Assembly: GCA_025359985.1 (NCBI GenBank)
Contig: JANYDB010000068.1
Location: 1 to 64,000, forward strand
Direction of reading: 5' to 3'
From: Burkholderiales bacterium
GTDB taxonomy: Bacteria; Pseudomonadota; Gammaproteobacteria; Burkholderiales; Usitatibacteraceae
Length of the DNA stretch: 64,000 nt
This document shows, in pieces, positions 8,769 to 17,180 of the stretch. A program made the position numbers and the translations under genes. The notes beneath the pieces were generated by a model that saw nothing but the letters and a program-made list of their open reading frames with translations, was not told the DNA's origin and searched no databases. Position 1 is the stretch's first letter; each line of letters opens with the position of its first letter.

Positions 8769-9386
8769 ATGCCGACGCTAGATGCTCTAAAAATCACTCC
8801 GGAAATCATCACCGCTGAGACTGTCATCGCCCCAACAGTCGCGGTCGAGACTGTTATCATCGAAACCGTTCAGTGGCTTGAGAAGGCCGTTATGGGTCTC
8901 AATCTTTGCCCCTTTGCCAAAGCGGTGTATGTTAAAAAACAGATTCGCTATGTGGTGAGCGAGGCGACTTCGCCCGACGCATTATGCGAAACCCTGCTCA
9001 TTGAACTGCGGCTGCTCGCCGATGCCAACCCGGATGAAATCGACACCACTTTGCTGATTCACCCGCACACATTGGGCCTCGGCGAATTTCTGGATTACAA
9101 CGATTTTCTCGATGTTGCCCAAGCCGCACTTCAAGAGCTATCGCTCGAAGGAGAAATCCAGATCGCCAGCTTTCACCCCGAATATCAGTTCGCCGGAACA
9201 GCGCCCGATGACATCACCCACTACACCAACCGATCACCCTACCCAATGCTGCATTTGCTACGCGAAGCCAGTGTCGAAAAAGCCGTCGCCGCCTTCCCGG
9301 CAGCCGCGATGATCTTCGAAAAAAATATCGAGACACTGAGAGCCTTGGGAAAGGACGGTTGGGAAAAGCTGTTTATTCAAAAATAG
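8769..9386 (+). CDS. DUF1415 family protein
   Basis: A protein of 205 residues with the DUF1415 signature: WLEKAVMGLNLCPFAKAV, then FLDYNDFLD, ASFHPEYQFAGT and DITHYTNRSPYPMLHLLRE. It is cytoplasmic and of unknown function. A GTG at 8679 would lengthen it by 30 residues with no family similarity, so the ATG at 8769 is preferred. It is transcribed divergently from prfC with about 170 bp between them. The stop codon overlaps the first base of a 66-bp palindrome. Confidence 0.85.
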   Translation: MPTLDALKITPEIITAETVIAPTVAVETVIIETVQWLEKAVMGLNLCPFAKAVYVKKQIRYVVSEATSPDALCETLLIELRLLADANPDEIDTTLLIHPHTLGLGEFLDYNDFLDVAQAALQELSLEGEIQIASFHPEYQFAGTAPDDITHYTNRSPYPMLHLLREASVEKAVAAFPAAAMIFEKNIETLRALGKDGWEKLFIQK

Positions 9387-9451
9387 AAGTCTAGCAAAGA
9401 CGGCGCTTTCGAAGCATTTATGCTTCAAGAGTGCCGCCGATATTGGAGTTT
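9386..9451. repeat. 66-bp palindromic element, copy 3
   Basis: The core GGCGCTTTCGAAGCAT is followed by its near-complement ATGCTTCAAGAGTGCC, so the inner stem is strong. The outer ends are GAAGTCTAGC and GGAGTTT. It starts on the last base of the DUF1415 stop codon, so it may serve as that gene's 3' hairpin. Confidence 0.75.
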
Positions 9452-9514
9452 TTAGCTTAAAACGCAATACCGTAGCTCATGTTGCGACGCTACCTGACAA
9501 TTTGCTTAAACAAC

Positions 9515-10939
9515 TCAAATAACCTTGCCCGGATTCATAATATTCAGCGGGTCTAGCGCCTTTTTGATGGCGCGCATCATGTCTAGTTCTACGGTGCTTT
9601 TATGGCGCGTAATTTCATCGCGTTTCATTTGGCCGAGGCCGTGCTCGGCACTAATGGAGCCATGCATTTCGTCGAGCAAGCCGTAAACAATGTTGTTAGC
9701 CGCGCGGGTTTGGTCAAGCGTTGGTGCGGCTCCGGGGAAGCTTAAGTTGTAATGCAGATTGCCGTCACCGATGTGGCCGAAACAGATCACCTCAGCCGTC
9801 GGGAATGCGTTTTTGAGCTGAGGCCCGGCAAGGTTGATGAATGCGCCGATGCGCGAAATGGGCAGTGAAATATCGTGCTTCACGCTTTTGCCGTCGAGCT
9901 TTTCGGCTTCGGGTATTTGTTCACGGATGTTCCACATTGCGGCTGCCTGCGCTTCGCTCGTGGCAATGATGGCGTCACGCACCAGGCCGCTGTCGAACGC
10001 GGGTATAAGTGCGCCGGACAATGCGTCATCAAGTGGGGATTCGTGCATCGTGTCGCCGAGCTCAATCAATACCTGCCAATTGTGGCGAGCGCTGAAGGGC
10101 TCAATGGTGGCCGGGAAATATTTGATCACGCTGTCAATGCATACTCTCGACATCAACTCAAACCCGGTGAGGCGATCACCAAGCGCATCGCGAATCATTT
10201 TGAGCAGTGCAACCGAATCCTGCGCTTTGGCGATCGCGATCATCGCGGTGCAGGTGCGCTGCGGTATGGGATACAGCTTCAGCACGGCGCCGGTGATGAT
10301 GCCGAGCGTACCTTCAGCGCCCATCAGCAGGTGTTTCAAATCATAGCCGGTGTTGTCCTTACGCAGTGCTTTCAGGCCATGCCAGATGCTTCCGTCAGGC
10401 GTGACAGTCTCAATGCCCAACACCAGATCGCGGGTGTTACCGTAACGCAGTACGGTCGTGCCGCCAGCATTGGTGGAGAGATTGCCGCCAATGGTGCAGG
10501 TGCCTTCAGCCGCGAGCGAGAGCGGAAAAAATTGCTGATGTTCGCGTGCGGCCTCTTGTACGGTTTGCAAAATACAGCCTGCATCAACGGTGATGGCGCT
10601 GTTAATCAGATCGATCTCCCGGATGCGATTCATGCGGCGTAGCGACAAGATGATGGCGCGTCCACTGTTGTCCGGGATGCCGCCGCCGACCAGCCCGGTG
10701 TTGCCCCCCTGAGGAACGATCGGGGTGCGGGTAGCGGCACAAATCTTTACAACAGCCGCAACTTCCAGGGTGCTGGCGGGCCGCACGACGGCGAGCGCTT
10801 GACCGGTGTAATTGCCGCGCCAATCGGTCAGGTACGATGCCATGTCGGCCTGCTGGGTGATGAGGCCCAAGTCGCCGACAATGGCACGCAAATTTTCAAT
10901 AAACGCCGTCGCTGTAACCTTTGATACGACGTTCGACAT
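9515..10939 (-). CDS. FAD-binding oxidoreductase (GlcD/D-lactate or 2-hydroxyacid dehydrogenase type)
   Basis: A 474-residue protein. It has an N-terminal PCMH-type FAD domain (PIVPQGGNTGLVGGG at about 75-88; EGTCTIGGNLSTNAGG; GYDLKHLLMGAEGTLGIIT) and a C-terminal FAD-oxidase_C domain with HIGDGNLHYN and SAEHGLGQMKRDEI. This fits the family of D-lactate, glycolate and D-2-hydroxyglutarate dehydrogenases that pass electrons to quinone or an electron-transfer partner. No GlcE/GlcF genes accompany it, so a single-subunit D-lactate or D-2-hydroxyglutarate dehydrogenase is likely. It starts three bases after the rfaE2 stop and is probably co-transcribed with it. The exact substrate cannot be read from the sequence. 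Confidence 0.88.
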   Translation of the reverse strand: MSNVVSKVTATAFIENLRAIVGDLGLITQQADMASYLTDWRGNYTGQALAVVRPASTLEVAAVVKICAATRTPIVPQGGNTGLVGGGIPDNSGRAIILSLRRMNRIREIDLINSAITVDAGCILQTVQEAAREHQQFFPLSLAAEGTCTIGGNLSTNAGGTTVLRYGNTRDLVLGIETVTPDGSIWHGLKALRKDNTGYDLKHLLMGAEGTLGIITGAVLKLYPIPQRTCTAMIAIAKAQDSVALLKMIRDALGDRLTGFELMSRVCIDSVIKYFPATIEPFSARHNWQVLIELGDTMHESPLDDALSGALIPAFDSGLVRDAIIATSEAQAAAMWNIREQIPEAEKLDGKSVKHDISLPISRIGAFINLAGPQLKNAFPTAEVICFGHIGDGNLHYNLSFPGAAPTLDQTRAANNIVYGLLDEMHGSISAEHGLGQMKRDEITRHKSTVELDMMRAIKKALDPLNIMNPGKVI

Positions 10940-10942
10940 GAT

Positions 10943-11428
10943 CTACTTTTGCAGCGCGCGAATTTTGGCGAGCGTGGCGGTGGTGGAGCGTTCAAACTGG
11001 AAATTGATCGCCTCTACGCTGCCCCCCCAGGATCGCACTTCAGTGCCGCCGATAATTTTATCAAGCGCCCAATCGCCGCCTTTTACCAGCACCTCAGGTC
11101 GCGCTTCGAGGATGCGTTGCAGTGGCGTATCTTCTTCAAACCAGGTAACCAAACTCACGCACTCCAGGGCCGCAATCACGGCCATGCGATCTTCCAGCGT
11201 GTTGATGGGGCGGTCATCGCCTTTGCCGAGGCGTTTGACGGAAGCGTCTGAATTCAGCGCCACGATCAGCGACGCGCCCAAGGTGCTGGCTTCGGCTAAA
11301 TAGCTAACATGGCCGCGATGCAGCACATCGAACACACCATTGGTGAAGACGAGTTTTGAGGGCAATGATCGAGCGCGTATCGCCAGAGCGACAGGCTCAC
11401 AAAATTTATGTTCAAAAGAAGGGCGCAT
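10943..11428 (-). CDS. rfaE2: D-glycero-beta-D-manno-heptose 1-phosphate adenylyltransferase
   Basis: The 161-residue product is a stand-alone nucleotidyltransferase. FTNGVFDVLHRGHVSYL carries the HxGH-type ATP-binding motif; LIVALNSDASVKRLGKGDDRP and VLVKGGDW are the RfaE/HldE C-domain signatures. It adenylylates heptose 1-phosphate in the pathway to ADP-heptose for the lipopolysaccharide core. In E. coli this domain is fused to a kinase (HldE). Here, as in many betaproteobacteria, it is separate, and the kinase is not in the window. It is first of a two-gene unit with the FAD oxidoreductase. Confidence 0.93.
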   Translation of the reverse strand: MRPSFEHKFCEPVALAIRARSLPSKLVFTNGVFDVLHRGHVSYLAEASTLGASLIVALNSDASVKRLGKGDDRPINTLEDRMAVIAALECVSLVTWFEEDTPLQRILEARPEVLVKGGDWALDKIIGGTEVRSWGGSVEAINFQFERSTTATLAKIRALQK

Positions 11429-11510
11429 GGTGAAAGTTTACGCGATGGCAGATGAGGATGCACCGTAGCGCTTTGGGGCGCAAAGTTAAGAATGTTTAAT
11501 ATAAATAAGC

Positions 11511-11576
11511 AAACCCCGCTTCCAGAGAGGCGTTTAGAGCAAAAATGCCTGGAACGCCGCTCTGGAAGCGGGGTTT
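11511..11576. repeat. 66-bp palindromic element, copy 4 (best preserved)
   Basis: Its 17-bp outer arms, AAACCCCGCTTCCAGAG and the exact reverse complement at 11560-11576, are perfect. The inner GGCGTT and AACGCC also pair. It lies 22 bp downstream of the di-iron desaturase-like gene. On that gene's strand it is followed by a T-rich tail, so it could act as a terminator. Confidence 0.9.
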
Positions 11577-11598
11577 AAATTTTGTAAATTAAATCAAC

Positions 11599-12528
11599 TT
11601 AGGTAGCATGCGGGAGAATCAATGCAGGCGGCGCGGAAGTCGCGGCGGCTGCAGTGGCGGCCAGGCGTGCAATCAATTCCTTGCGAAAGCGATTCAGATC
11701 AGTTGAGGTTTCAAATGATCGATCAAACAAATTTGACATCTGTTTCAGGATGCCGCCCACGACGCGGCTTTCCCACACCTTATCAAAGTTAATCTGCGTA
11801 TCAAGCCAGCGCTCCAGCCATTCCGGATCGGGCAATCTTGACTGCACAGTATCGTTGGGAAACAGGCTTTGATTGACATGCAAATTGGTTGGGTGCAGCG
11901 GCTTGCCGCTTTTACCTGAGCTGGCCATCAGCACGCCAATTTTCGCGAACGCAATTTGTGCTTCGGTACCGACCTTGCCGATGGCGCGCTTCATGTAACG
12001 GAAATACGCACCCGCATGGCGAGCTTCGTCTTTCGAAATGGTATCGTAAATTTTCTTGATAACCGGTTCGGTATGCCATTCGGAAGCGCGACGATACCAC
12101 TGTGTTAAACGGATCTCACCGCAAAAATGCAGCATCAGCGTCTCCAGCGCTGGGGCTGGATCGAAGGTGAAGCGCACCGCGTGCAGCTCTTCTTCTTTCG
12201 GTACCAGATCGGGACGGAAGCGCTTTAAATATTCCATCAACACCAGCGAATGCTTTTGTTCTTCATAAAACCAGATCGACATGAAGGCAGAAAAATCGCT
12301 ATCGTCCTGATTGTCGCGTAAAAACATTTCAGTCGCCGGCAGGGCAGACCATTCAGTAATCGCGTTCATCTTGATCGTGATGGCCTGCTCATCCGTAAGC
12401 AGCGCCGGATTGAATGAATCCCACGGAATATCACGTTCCATATTCCAGCGTGATTTTTCAAGATCACGAAACAACTCGGGGTACAACATGGGCTGCATGG
12501 GGTTGGCTTGCATAGTTTTAATATCCAT
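11599..12528 (-). CDS. Ferritin-like di-iron protein, acyl-ACP desaturase type
   Basis: This 309-residue protein has the spacing of a carboxylate-bridged di-iron four-helix bundle: E59 or E67 on the first helix, E90-x2-H93 (EEQKH), E138 (CGEIRLTQWY) and E168-x2-H171 (DEARH). The order of E, ExxH, E, ExxH with these gaps fits the type-2 (soluble, acyl-ACP) fatty-acid desaturase/ferritin-like group. There are no transmembrane segments. It is transcribed away from the cyclopropane-fatty-acid-synthase operon across a 455-bp shared upstream region, which suggests a role in the same lipid-modification programme. The exact oxidation reaction is unknown; other di-iron oxygenases are possible. Confidence 0.7.
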   Translation of the reverse strand: MDIKTMQANPMQPMLYPELFRDLEKSRWNMERDIPWDSFNPALLTDEQAITIKMNAITEWSALPATEMFLRDNQDDSDFSAFMSIWFYEEQKHSLVLMEYLKRFRPDLVPKEEELHAVRFTFDPAPALETLMLHFCGEIRLTQWYRRASEWHTEPVIKKIYDTISKDEARHAGAYFRYMKRAIGKVGTEAQIAFAKIGVLMASSGKSGKPLHPTNLHVNQSLFPNDTVQSRLPDPEWLERWLDTQINFDKVWESRVVGGILKQMSNLFDRSFETSTDLNRFRKELIARLAATAAAATSAPPALILPHAT

Positions 12529-12983
12529 CTGATTTGAACCTGAAATTACGAAAATTTTGTGAAATAGTCATACCGTCGGTTGACGTCTATTCCTATTGTG
12601 GCATCGATTGCTGCATCTATTCTTGTGGATGGTGCGTAACAATTTCCACTGACAGAACCGCTTACGCCTTTTTAGCGTCTCCTGAACGTATAGAAACAGC
12701 AATAATTTCACCAAGATTAACGCACAATTAAGTCGCTTGGTTGTTACTGGCCATACAGAGCCTTCTTTGGGTATATTCGTAAGCTTGATAGCAGTGAGGT
12801 TATGGGCTCGATAATTGGTTAGTTAATGGTGAAGTTGATGCGGGTTGCTAAGCGGGACAGATCTTTCAATGATTTGATCATCAATATTTATTACTATCTG
12901 TCCTATTAATGCTGTTAATACGCAGCCAGAACAACGCTGGATGCGATCAATTCACCCTGAAATTATCCGAACAAAATATATAG
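12529..12983. other. Divergent intergenic region of the lipid-modification locus
   Basis: This AT-rich stretch lies between two divergently transcribed genes, so it must hold promoters for both. No clear sigma-70 box pair, ribosome binding site or coding frame could be picked with confidence. A 65-codon frame from 12534 has no recognisable features. The ATG of the plus-strand operon is preceded by ACAAAATATATAG, without a Shine-Dalgarno sequence. Confidence 0.5.
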
Positions 12984-14348
12984 ATGAAAATTGCGGTTAT
13001 AGGTTCAGGAATTGCCGGCATTTCGACCGCTTGGCTGCTCAGTCAGCATGCCGGTGGGGCAAACCACGTTACCCTGTTCGAGCAAAACGACTATCTGGGC
13101 GGGCATACCAACACAGTGGACGTCACCCTTGATGGGCTGACTTATCCGGTTGATACCGGCTTTCTGGTGTTCAACGACTGGACTTATCCCAATTTAATCG
13201 CCCTATTCAAGCATCTCGGTGTTGAGGATGCGCTATCCGATATGTCGTTTAGCGTGAAGCTCACGGATGCGTCAGGCGCTAGCCGGCTTGAATGGTCGGG
13301 ATGTAATTTAGCAACCGTATTTGCGCAACCTGGCAATTTATTCAAACCCAAATTCTGGATGATGCTGAAAGATATTGTCCGGTTCAATCGCGCCGCAACT
13401 GCGCTGGCGTTGCAAACCTCAACCATGCCCGGCAGCGTCGGTGCGTATCTCGATGCGAATCATTACAGCCAGCCATTTCGGGATTGGTATTTAGCACCGA
13501 TGGCGGCCTGTATCTGGTCAACGCCGACGCAAAAAATCAATGACTTTCCGCTTGCCACCTTCCTCACTTTTTGCCATAACCACGGCCTGCTGTCGGTCAG
13601 CAATCGGCCACAGTGGCGCACCGTGAAAGGCGGCGCCCGTACTTATATTGAAAAGATGAAAACGGCTATAGCCGAGATCCGGCTTAACGCGGGTGTAACG
13701 CGGGTCACGAGAGCAAAAAACACCGTTTCGGTTGAATCGAAAAATACGAAGGAAATATTTGATCATGTCGTGTTCGCGTGTCATACCGATCAGATTTTGA
13801 AATTGCTGGATGACGCTTCAGAGACCGAATCACGCGTACTGAGTGCGATTCCTTATCAACCCAACACCGCCATTTTGCATACTGATCAACGCCTGCTGCC
13901 GGATCGCAGGCGCGCATGGGCGGCCTGGAATTATCTGGCGCCCTTTGCTGAGGATGAAACAACGGTTACCCGACACGGCGTGGCGCTTTCCTATCTGATC
14001 AACCGTCTGCAGCCGCTGCCGTTTAAAACCCCGGTCATCGTCACGCTCAATCCGCTACAAATGCCGGATCCGAAAACCGTGATTAAAACCATTACCTACG
14101 AGCACCCGGTTTTTTTGACCGAGAGCATCGTCGCCAAGCGCGGGCTGCGTACCCTCCAAGGGGAACGCAACACCTGGTACGCAGGAGCCTGGACGCGCTA
14201 TGGCTTTCATGAGGACGGGCTGATGTCAGGGATTGCCGTGGCCAAGGCGCTTGGTGCAACGGTGCCATGGCCCACCCAGGTGCCTGCCGCCAATGATTTG
14301 ATGCGCGAGTATCCCGGTGTGGATGAGCCCAAAGTTGTGGGCGGCTAG
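12984..14348 (+). CDS. FAD-dependent amine oxidase-like protein of the CFA operon
   Basis: This 454-residue flavoprotein opens with a Rossmann dinucleotide-binding motif, KIAVIGSGIAGISTAWLL (2-19), then LFEQNDYLGGHTNTV and a C-terminal NTWYAGAWTRYGFHEDGLMSGIAVAKAL that closes the FAD site. It belongs to the NAD(P)-binding/flavin amine oxidase group regularly found next to cyclopropane-fatty-acid synthase. The substrate is unknown; a membrane fatty-acyl chain is an inference from context. It is first gene of a plus-strand operon, six bases before the DUF1365 gene, whose start codon lies just beyond the stop. Confidence 0.88.
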   Translation: MKIAVIGSGIAGISTAWLLSQHAGGANHVTLFEQNDYLGGHTNTVDVTLDGLTYPVDTGFLVFNDWTYPNLIALFKHLGVEDALSDMSFSVKLTDASGASRLEWSGCNLATVFAQPGNLFKPKFWMMLKDIVRFNRAATALALQTSTMPGSVGAYLDANHYSQPFRDWYLAPMAACIWSTPTQKINDFPLATFLTFCHNHGLLSVSNRPQWRTVKGGARTYIEKMKTAIAEIRLNAGVTRVTRAKNTVSVESKNTKEIFDHVVFACHTDQILKLLDDASETESRVLSAIPYQPNTAILHTDQRLLPDRRRAWAAWNYLAPFAEDETTVTRHGVALSYLINRLQPLPFKTPVIVTLNPLQMPDPKTVIKTITYEHPVFLTESIVAKRGLRTLQGERNTWYAGAWTRYGFHEDGLMSGIAVAKALGATVPWPTQVPAANDLMREYPGVDEPKVVGG

Positions 14349-14354
14349 AGCAAG

Positions 14355-15164
14355 ATGGCGATGACCTGGATTCCACAACACAGCGCAGAGCTTTGCGTCG
14401 GACGGGTGATGCATAAGCGCTTGCGCCCGGTGGTGCATCCGTTTTCGTATGGGGTATTTTTTTTGCGCATCACGGTTTCGCGTTTTAATGAAATCGGCAA
14501 CCGCTGGTTGTCGCGCGATCGTTTTAATTTGCTGTCGGTGATGACTCGCGATTACGGCCCCCGTGACGGCTCAGATCTTGAGATATGGGCGCGTGAGCTA
14601 TTGATGCGGGAAGGTATTAGCGAGGCCGATGGAGCCATCGTCTTGCAGGCGTTTCCGCGCGTGCTGGGCTATGTATTTAATCCTATCAGTATCTGGTATT
14701 GCTTTGATCGGATAGGCCTGCTGCGCGCGGCGATTTGCGAAGTCAATAATACTTTCGGTGAACGGCATAATTATCTGGTGGCCCATCCGGATCAACGCCC
14801 GATTCAGCCCGGCGATGGGCTGATCGCAAAAAAAGTATTTTATGTTTCACCATTTTGCGAGGTGAAGGGCTATTACCGTTTTCGTTTTGAACAAACTGGT
14901 GAAAAAGCGTTTGCGCAAATTGATTATTACGAGGGTGATGTTGAAGTTGTCGATAAAGACGAGGATGACAAGCTGCTCGTTACCACCGTGTTTGGCAAGC
15001 CGCAGGCATTAACCGCCGCCATTGCATTATCCGCATTCATAACCCATCCGTTGATGACTTTTGGCGTGGTTGCGCGTATTCACTGGCAGGCCTTAAAGCT
15101 GTGGCTCAAGCGGGTGAAATTTATTTCCCGACCAAAACCTCCGACAATTGAAACCACTCGTTGA
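14355..15164 (+). CDS. DUF1365 family protein
   Basis: A 269-residue protein with the DUF1365 pattern: a GRVMHKRLRPVVHPFSYGV opening, RVLGYVFNPISIWYCFD in the middle, EVNNTFGERHNYLV, and KVFYVSPFCEVKGYYRF. It is of unknown biochemical role but almost always linked to the amine oxidase and cyclopropane-fatty-acid synthase genes that flank it here. The gene ends inside the leader of the cfa gene. The C-terminal part includes a hydrophobic, probably membrane-associated helix (AIALSAFITHPLMTFGVVA). Confidence 0.88.
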   Translation: MAMTWIPQHSAELCVGRVMHKRLRPVVHPFSYGVFFLRITVSRFNEIGNRWLSRDRFNLLSVMTRDYGPRDGSDLEIWARELLMREGISEADGAIVLQAFPRVLGYVFNPISIWYCFDRIGLLRAAICEVNNTFGERHNYLVAHPDQRPIQPGDGLIAKKVFYVSPFCEVKGYYRFRFEQTGEKAFAQIDYYEGDVEVVDKDEDDKLLVTTVFGKPQALTAAIALSAFITHPLMTFGVVARIHWQALKLWLKRVKFISRPKPPTIETTR

Positions 15165-15207
15165 TGTAAACCGTAGCTCATTATTCGAAGACAACCTGCA
15201 AGGCAAT

Positions 15208-16440
15208 ATGAATACCCGAAATTTTACCGTTCAAACCCATGAGGACTCACTTTCCACCGCCGCGAAAACCTTTTATGCGGTGATGCGGCGTCTCGATACC
15301 GGCGTCCTCACTTTCACCTCGCCTGAAGGGGTCACCACGCAATTCAGAGGTGCGCATGATGGGCCGCATGCTGATTTGCGCTTCACGGATTGGGGTGTGG
15401 CGGGTGAGGCGCTGAAGTCTGCTGAGATCGGTTTGGCTGAATGCTATCGTGACCATCGTCTGCTGACCTCGAACCTGACGACTTTTCTTGAGCTCTGCGC
15501 CGCCAACCAGCGAGCGTTGGAGCAGGTGTTTTACGGCAAGCCGTTAGTCGCATTCTTTTTTCGCATTAAACATATGCTGCGCTCGAATACCAAAGCTAAT
15601 TCGAAGAAAAATATTCAGGCGCACTACGATTTGTCGAACAATTTTTACAAGCTGTGGCTTGATCAAACGATGACTTATTCCAGCGCGGTTTTCAATGGCG
15701 ATTTTGCGCTGTCGACGGCGGACGCACAGACCGCCAAATATGAACGTATTTTGCAGGTATTAAACCCGCAGGCAGGTCAGACAATGCTTGAAATCGGCTG
15801 TGGTTGGGGTGGTTTTGCCGAGCATGCAGCGCGTACGCGCGGCGTAAAAATTCACGGCATTACACTTTCCAAAGAGCAGCTCGCATTCGCGACTGAGCGC
15901 ATTGCCAAGGCAGGTCTGGCCGAGCACGCTACCTTTGAATATATTGACTATCGGGATGTCACCGCTAGCTACGATTATGTTGTGTCGATTGAAATGTTTG
16001 AAGCGGTGGGCGAGCGTTACTGGCCAACCTATTTCAGTAGCGTGCATGATCGCTTGAAGCCCTGCGGGCGGGCAGTGATTCAGGCGATTACCATTGATGA
16101 TAAGGCTTTCCCCCGCTATCGTGCGACCAGTGATTTTATTCGTGAGTATATTTTTCCAGGCGGCATGCTGGCACCGGTGGATCGTTTTATCAGTGATGCC
16201 AAAAAGGCCGGATTAAATGCGGGCGAGCCGTATCGTTTCGGCCTGGATTATGCTGAAACCCTCAGGCGCTGGCATCATAGCGTTAACGCCGCAGTGGCCG
16301 AGATCAAGACCCTCGGCTTTGACGATAAATTTTTACAAATCTGGCGATTCTATCTCTGTTACTGTGAAGCGGGGTTTCGTGCGGGCCGTACCGATGTCAT
16401 GCAAATTGAGCTCAGCCGACGAGATAGCGCTAATATTTAA
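15208..16440 (+). CDS. cfa: Cyclopropane-fatty-acyl-phospholipid synthase family methyltransferase
   Basis: An S-adenosylmethionine-dependent methyltransferase of about 410 residues. The SAM motif is MLEIGCGWGGF (about 193-203). The lipid-site segments AHYDLSNNFYKLWLD, TYSSAVF and EYIFPGGMLAP, and the C-terminal CYCEAGFRAGRTDVMQI, are all typical of Cfa. It adds a methylene or methyl group across the double bond of phospholipid acyl chains in the membrane. I chose ATG 15208; a TTG at 15148 would add 20 residues overlapping the DUF1365 gene. The partners (amine oxidase, DUF1365, desaturase-like protein) hint at a further modified product rather than a plain cyclopropane. Confidence 0.93.
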   Translation: MNTRNFTVQTHEDSLSTAAKTFYAVMRRLDTGVLTFTSPEGVTTQFRGAHDGPHADLRFTDWGVAGEALKSAEIGLAECYRDHRLLTSNLTTFLELCAANQRALEQVFYGKPLVAFFFRIKHMLRSNTKANSKKNIQAHYDLSNNFYKLWLDQTMTYSSAVFNGDFALSTADAQTAKYERILQVLNPQAGQTMLEIGCGWGGFAEHAARTRGVKIHGITLSKEQLAFATERIAKAGLAEHATFEYIDYRDVTASYDYVVSIEMFEAVGERYWPTYFSSVHDRLKPCGRAVIQAITIDDKAFPRYRATSDFIREYIFPGGMLAPVDRFISDAKKAGLNAGEPYRFGLDYAETLRRWHHSVNAAVAEIKTLGFDDKFLQIWRFYLCYCEAGFRAGRTDVMQIELSRRDSANI

Positions 16441-16484
16441 CTAGCAGTTGTTTATCAGGCACTTTAGACGAGGTCAGCACCGAT

Positions 16485-17087
16485 ATGAAAATATTATCAA
16501 GCCCCACTTTCGGGATCATCATCTTGATGGCAGGCATGAGCTTGATTAGCACCGTTGGCGCTGCCACGGCCAGCACCATAACGACTGGCGTCACGGCGAT
16601 TGCCGCTCCACCTACGCTGCCCGAACCGGTGCTAAAAGAAATCGCCAAAGACGCACCGAATCTTGCGCGTCGCGGCGAGGCGGTCATGCGATTTATCGGT
16701 ATTAAAGTTTATGATATTCGCCTCTGGACAGCCAGTATGATCCATACATACAGCGAGCCGTTCGCGCTTGAACTGGTCTACGATCTGGGGTTCAAAGGCA
16801 AGGATATAGCCGACCGCAGCGTGACGGAAATGCGCAAGCAGGGCTATAACGATGAAACCAAATTAAAGCGCTGGGGTGAGATGATGGGGCGTATTTTTCC
16901 GGATATTAGAAAAGGCGATACGCTGATTGGCGTATCGATTCCGGGCAAGGAAATCCGCTTTTATACGCGTGAAAAATTCATTGCGGCTGAATCGGATATG
17001 GAATTCGCAAAGGCATTTTTTGATATATGGTTGTCTGAAAAAACCAGCGAGCCCAAGTTGCGTCAACGCTTATTGGGATTAAATTAG
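16485..17087 (+). CDS. Chalcone-isomerase-like periplasmic protein
   Basis: A 200-residue protein with an N-terminal signal peptide (MKILSSPTFGIIILMAGMSLISTVGA). It is followed by a chalcone-isomerase-like domain: RRGEAVMRFIGIKVYDIRLW, LELVYDLGFKGKDIADRS and DTLIGVSIPGKEIRFY. The bacterial members of this fold bind fatty acids or have no known catalysis; plant-type catalytic residues cannot be assumed. It is the fourth gene of the lipid-modification operon, 44 bp after cfa. A GAGG sequence about ten bases before the ATG supports the start. Confidence 0.8.
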   Translation: MKILSSPTFGIIILMAGMSLISTVGAATASTITTGVTAIAAPPTLPEPVLKEIAKDAPNLARRGEAVMRFIGIKVYDIRLWTASMIHTYSEPFALELVYDLGFKGKDIADRSVTEMRKQGYNDETKLKRWGEMMGRIFPDIRKGDTLIGVSIPGKEIRFYTREKFIAAESDMEFAKAFFDIWLSEKTSEPKLRQRLLGLN

Positions 17088-17180
17088 CCGCTCATTCGGT
17101 CGCCCGGTATGTGATTGACATGTTCGGATTTAAATCAGGCGGGACTTACTAGGGTCACGTTTTTTTAAGCGGAGCCTGCG

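Noticed and set aside
9875-10642. 255-codon frame antisense to the FAD oxidoreductase
   Set aside because: Every motif of the minus-strand enzyme is intact, and the plus-strand product shows no family features.
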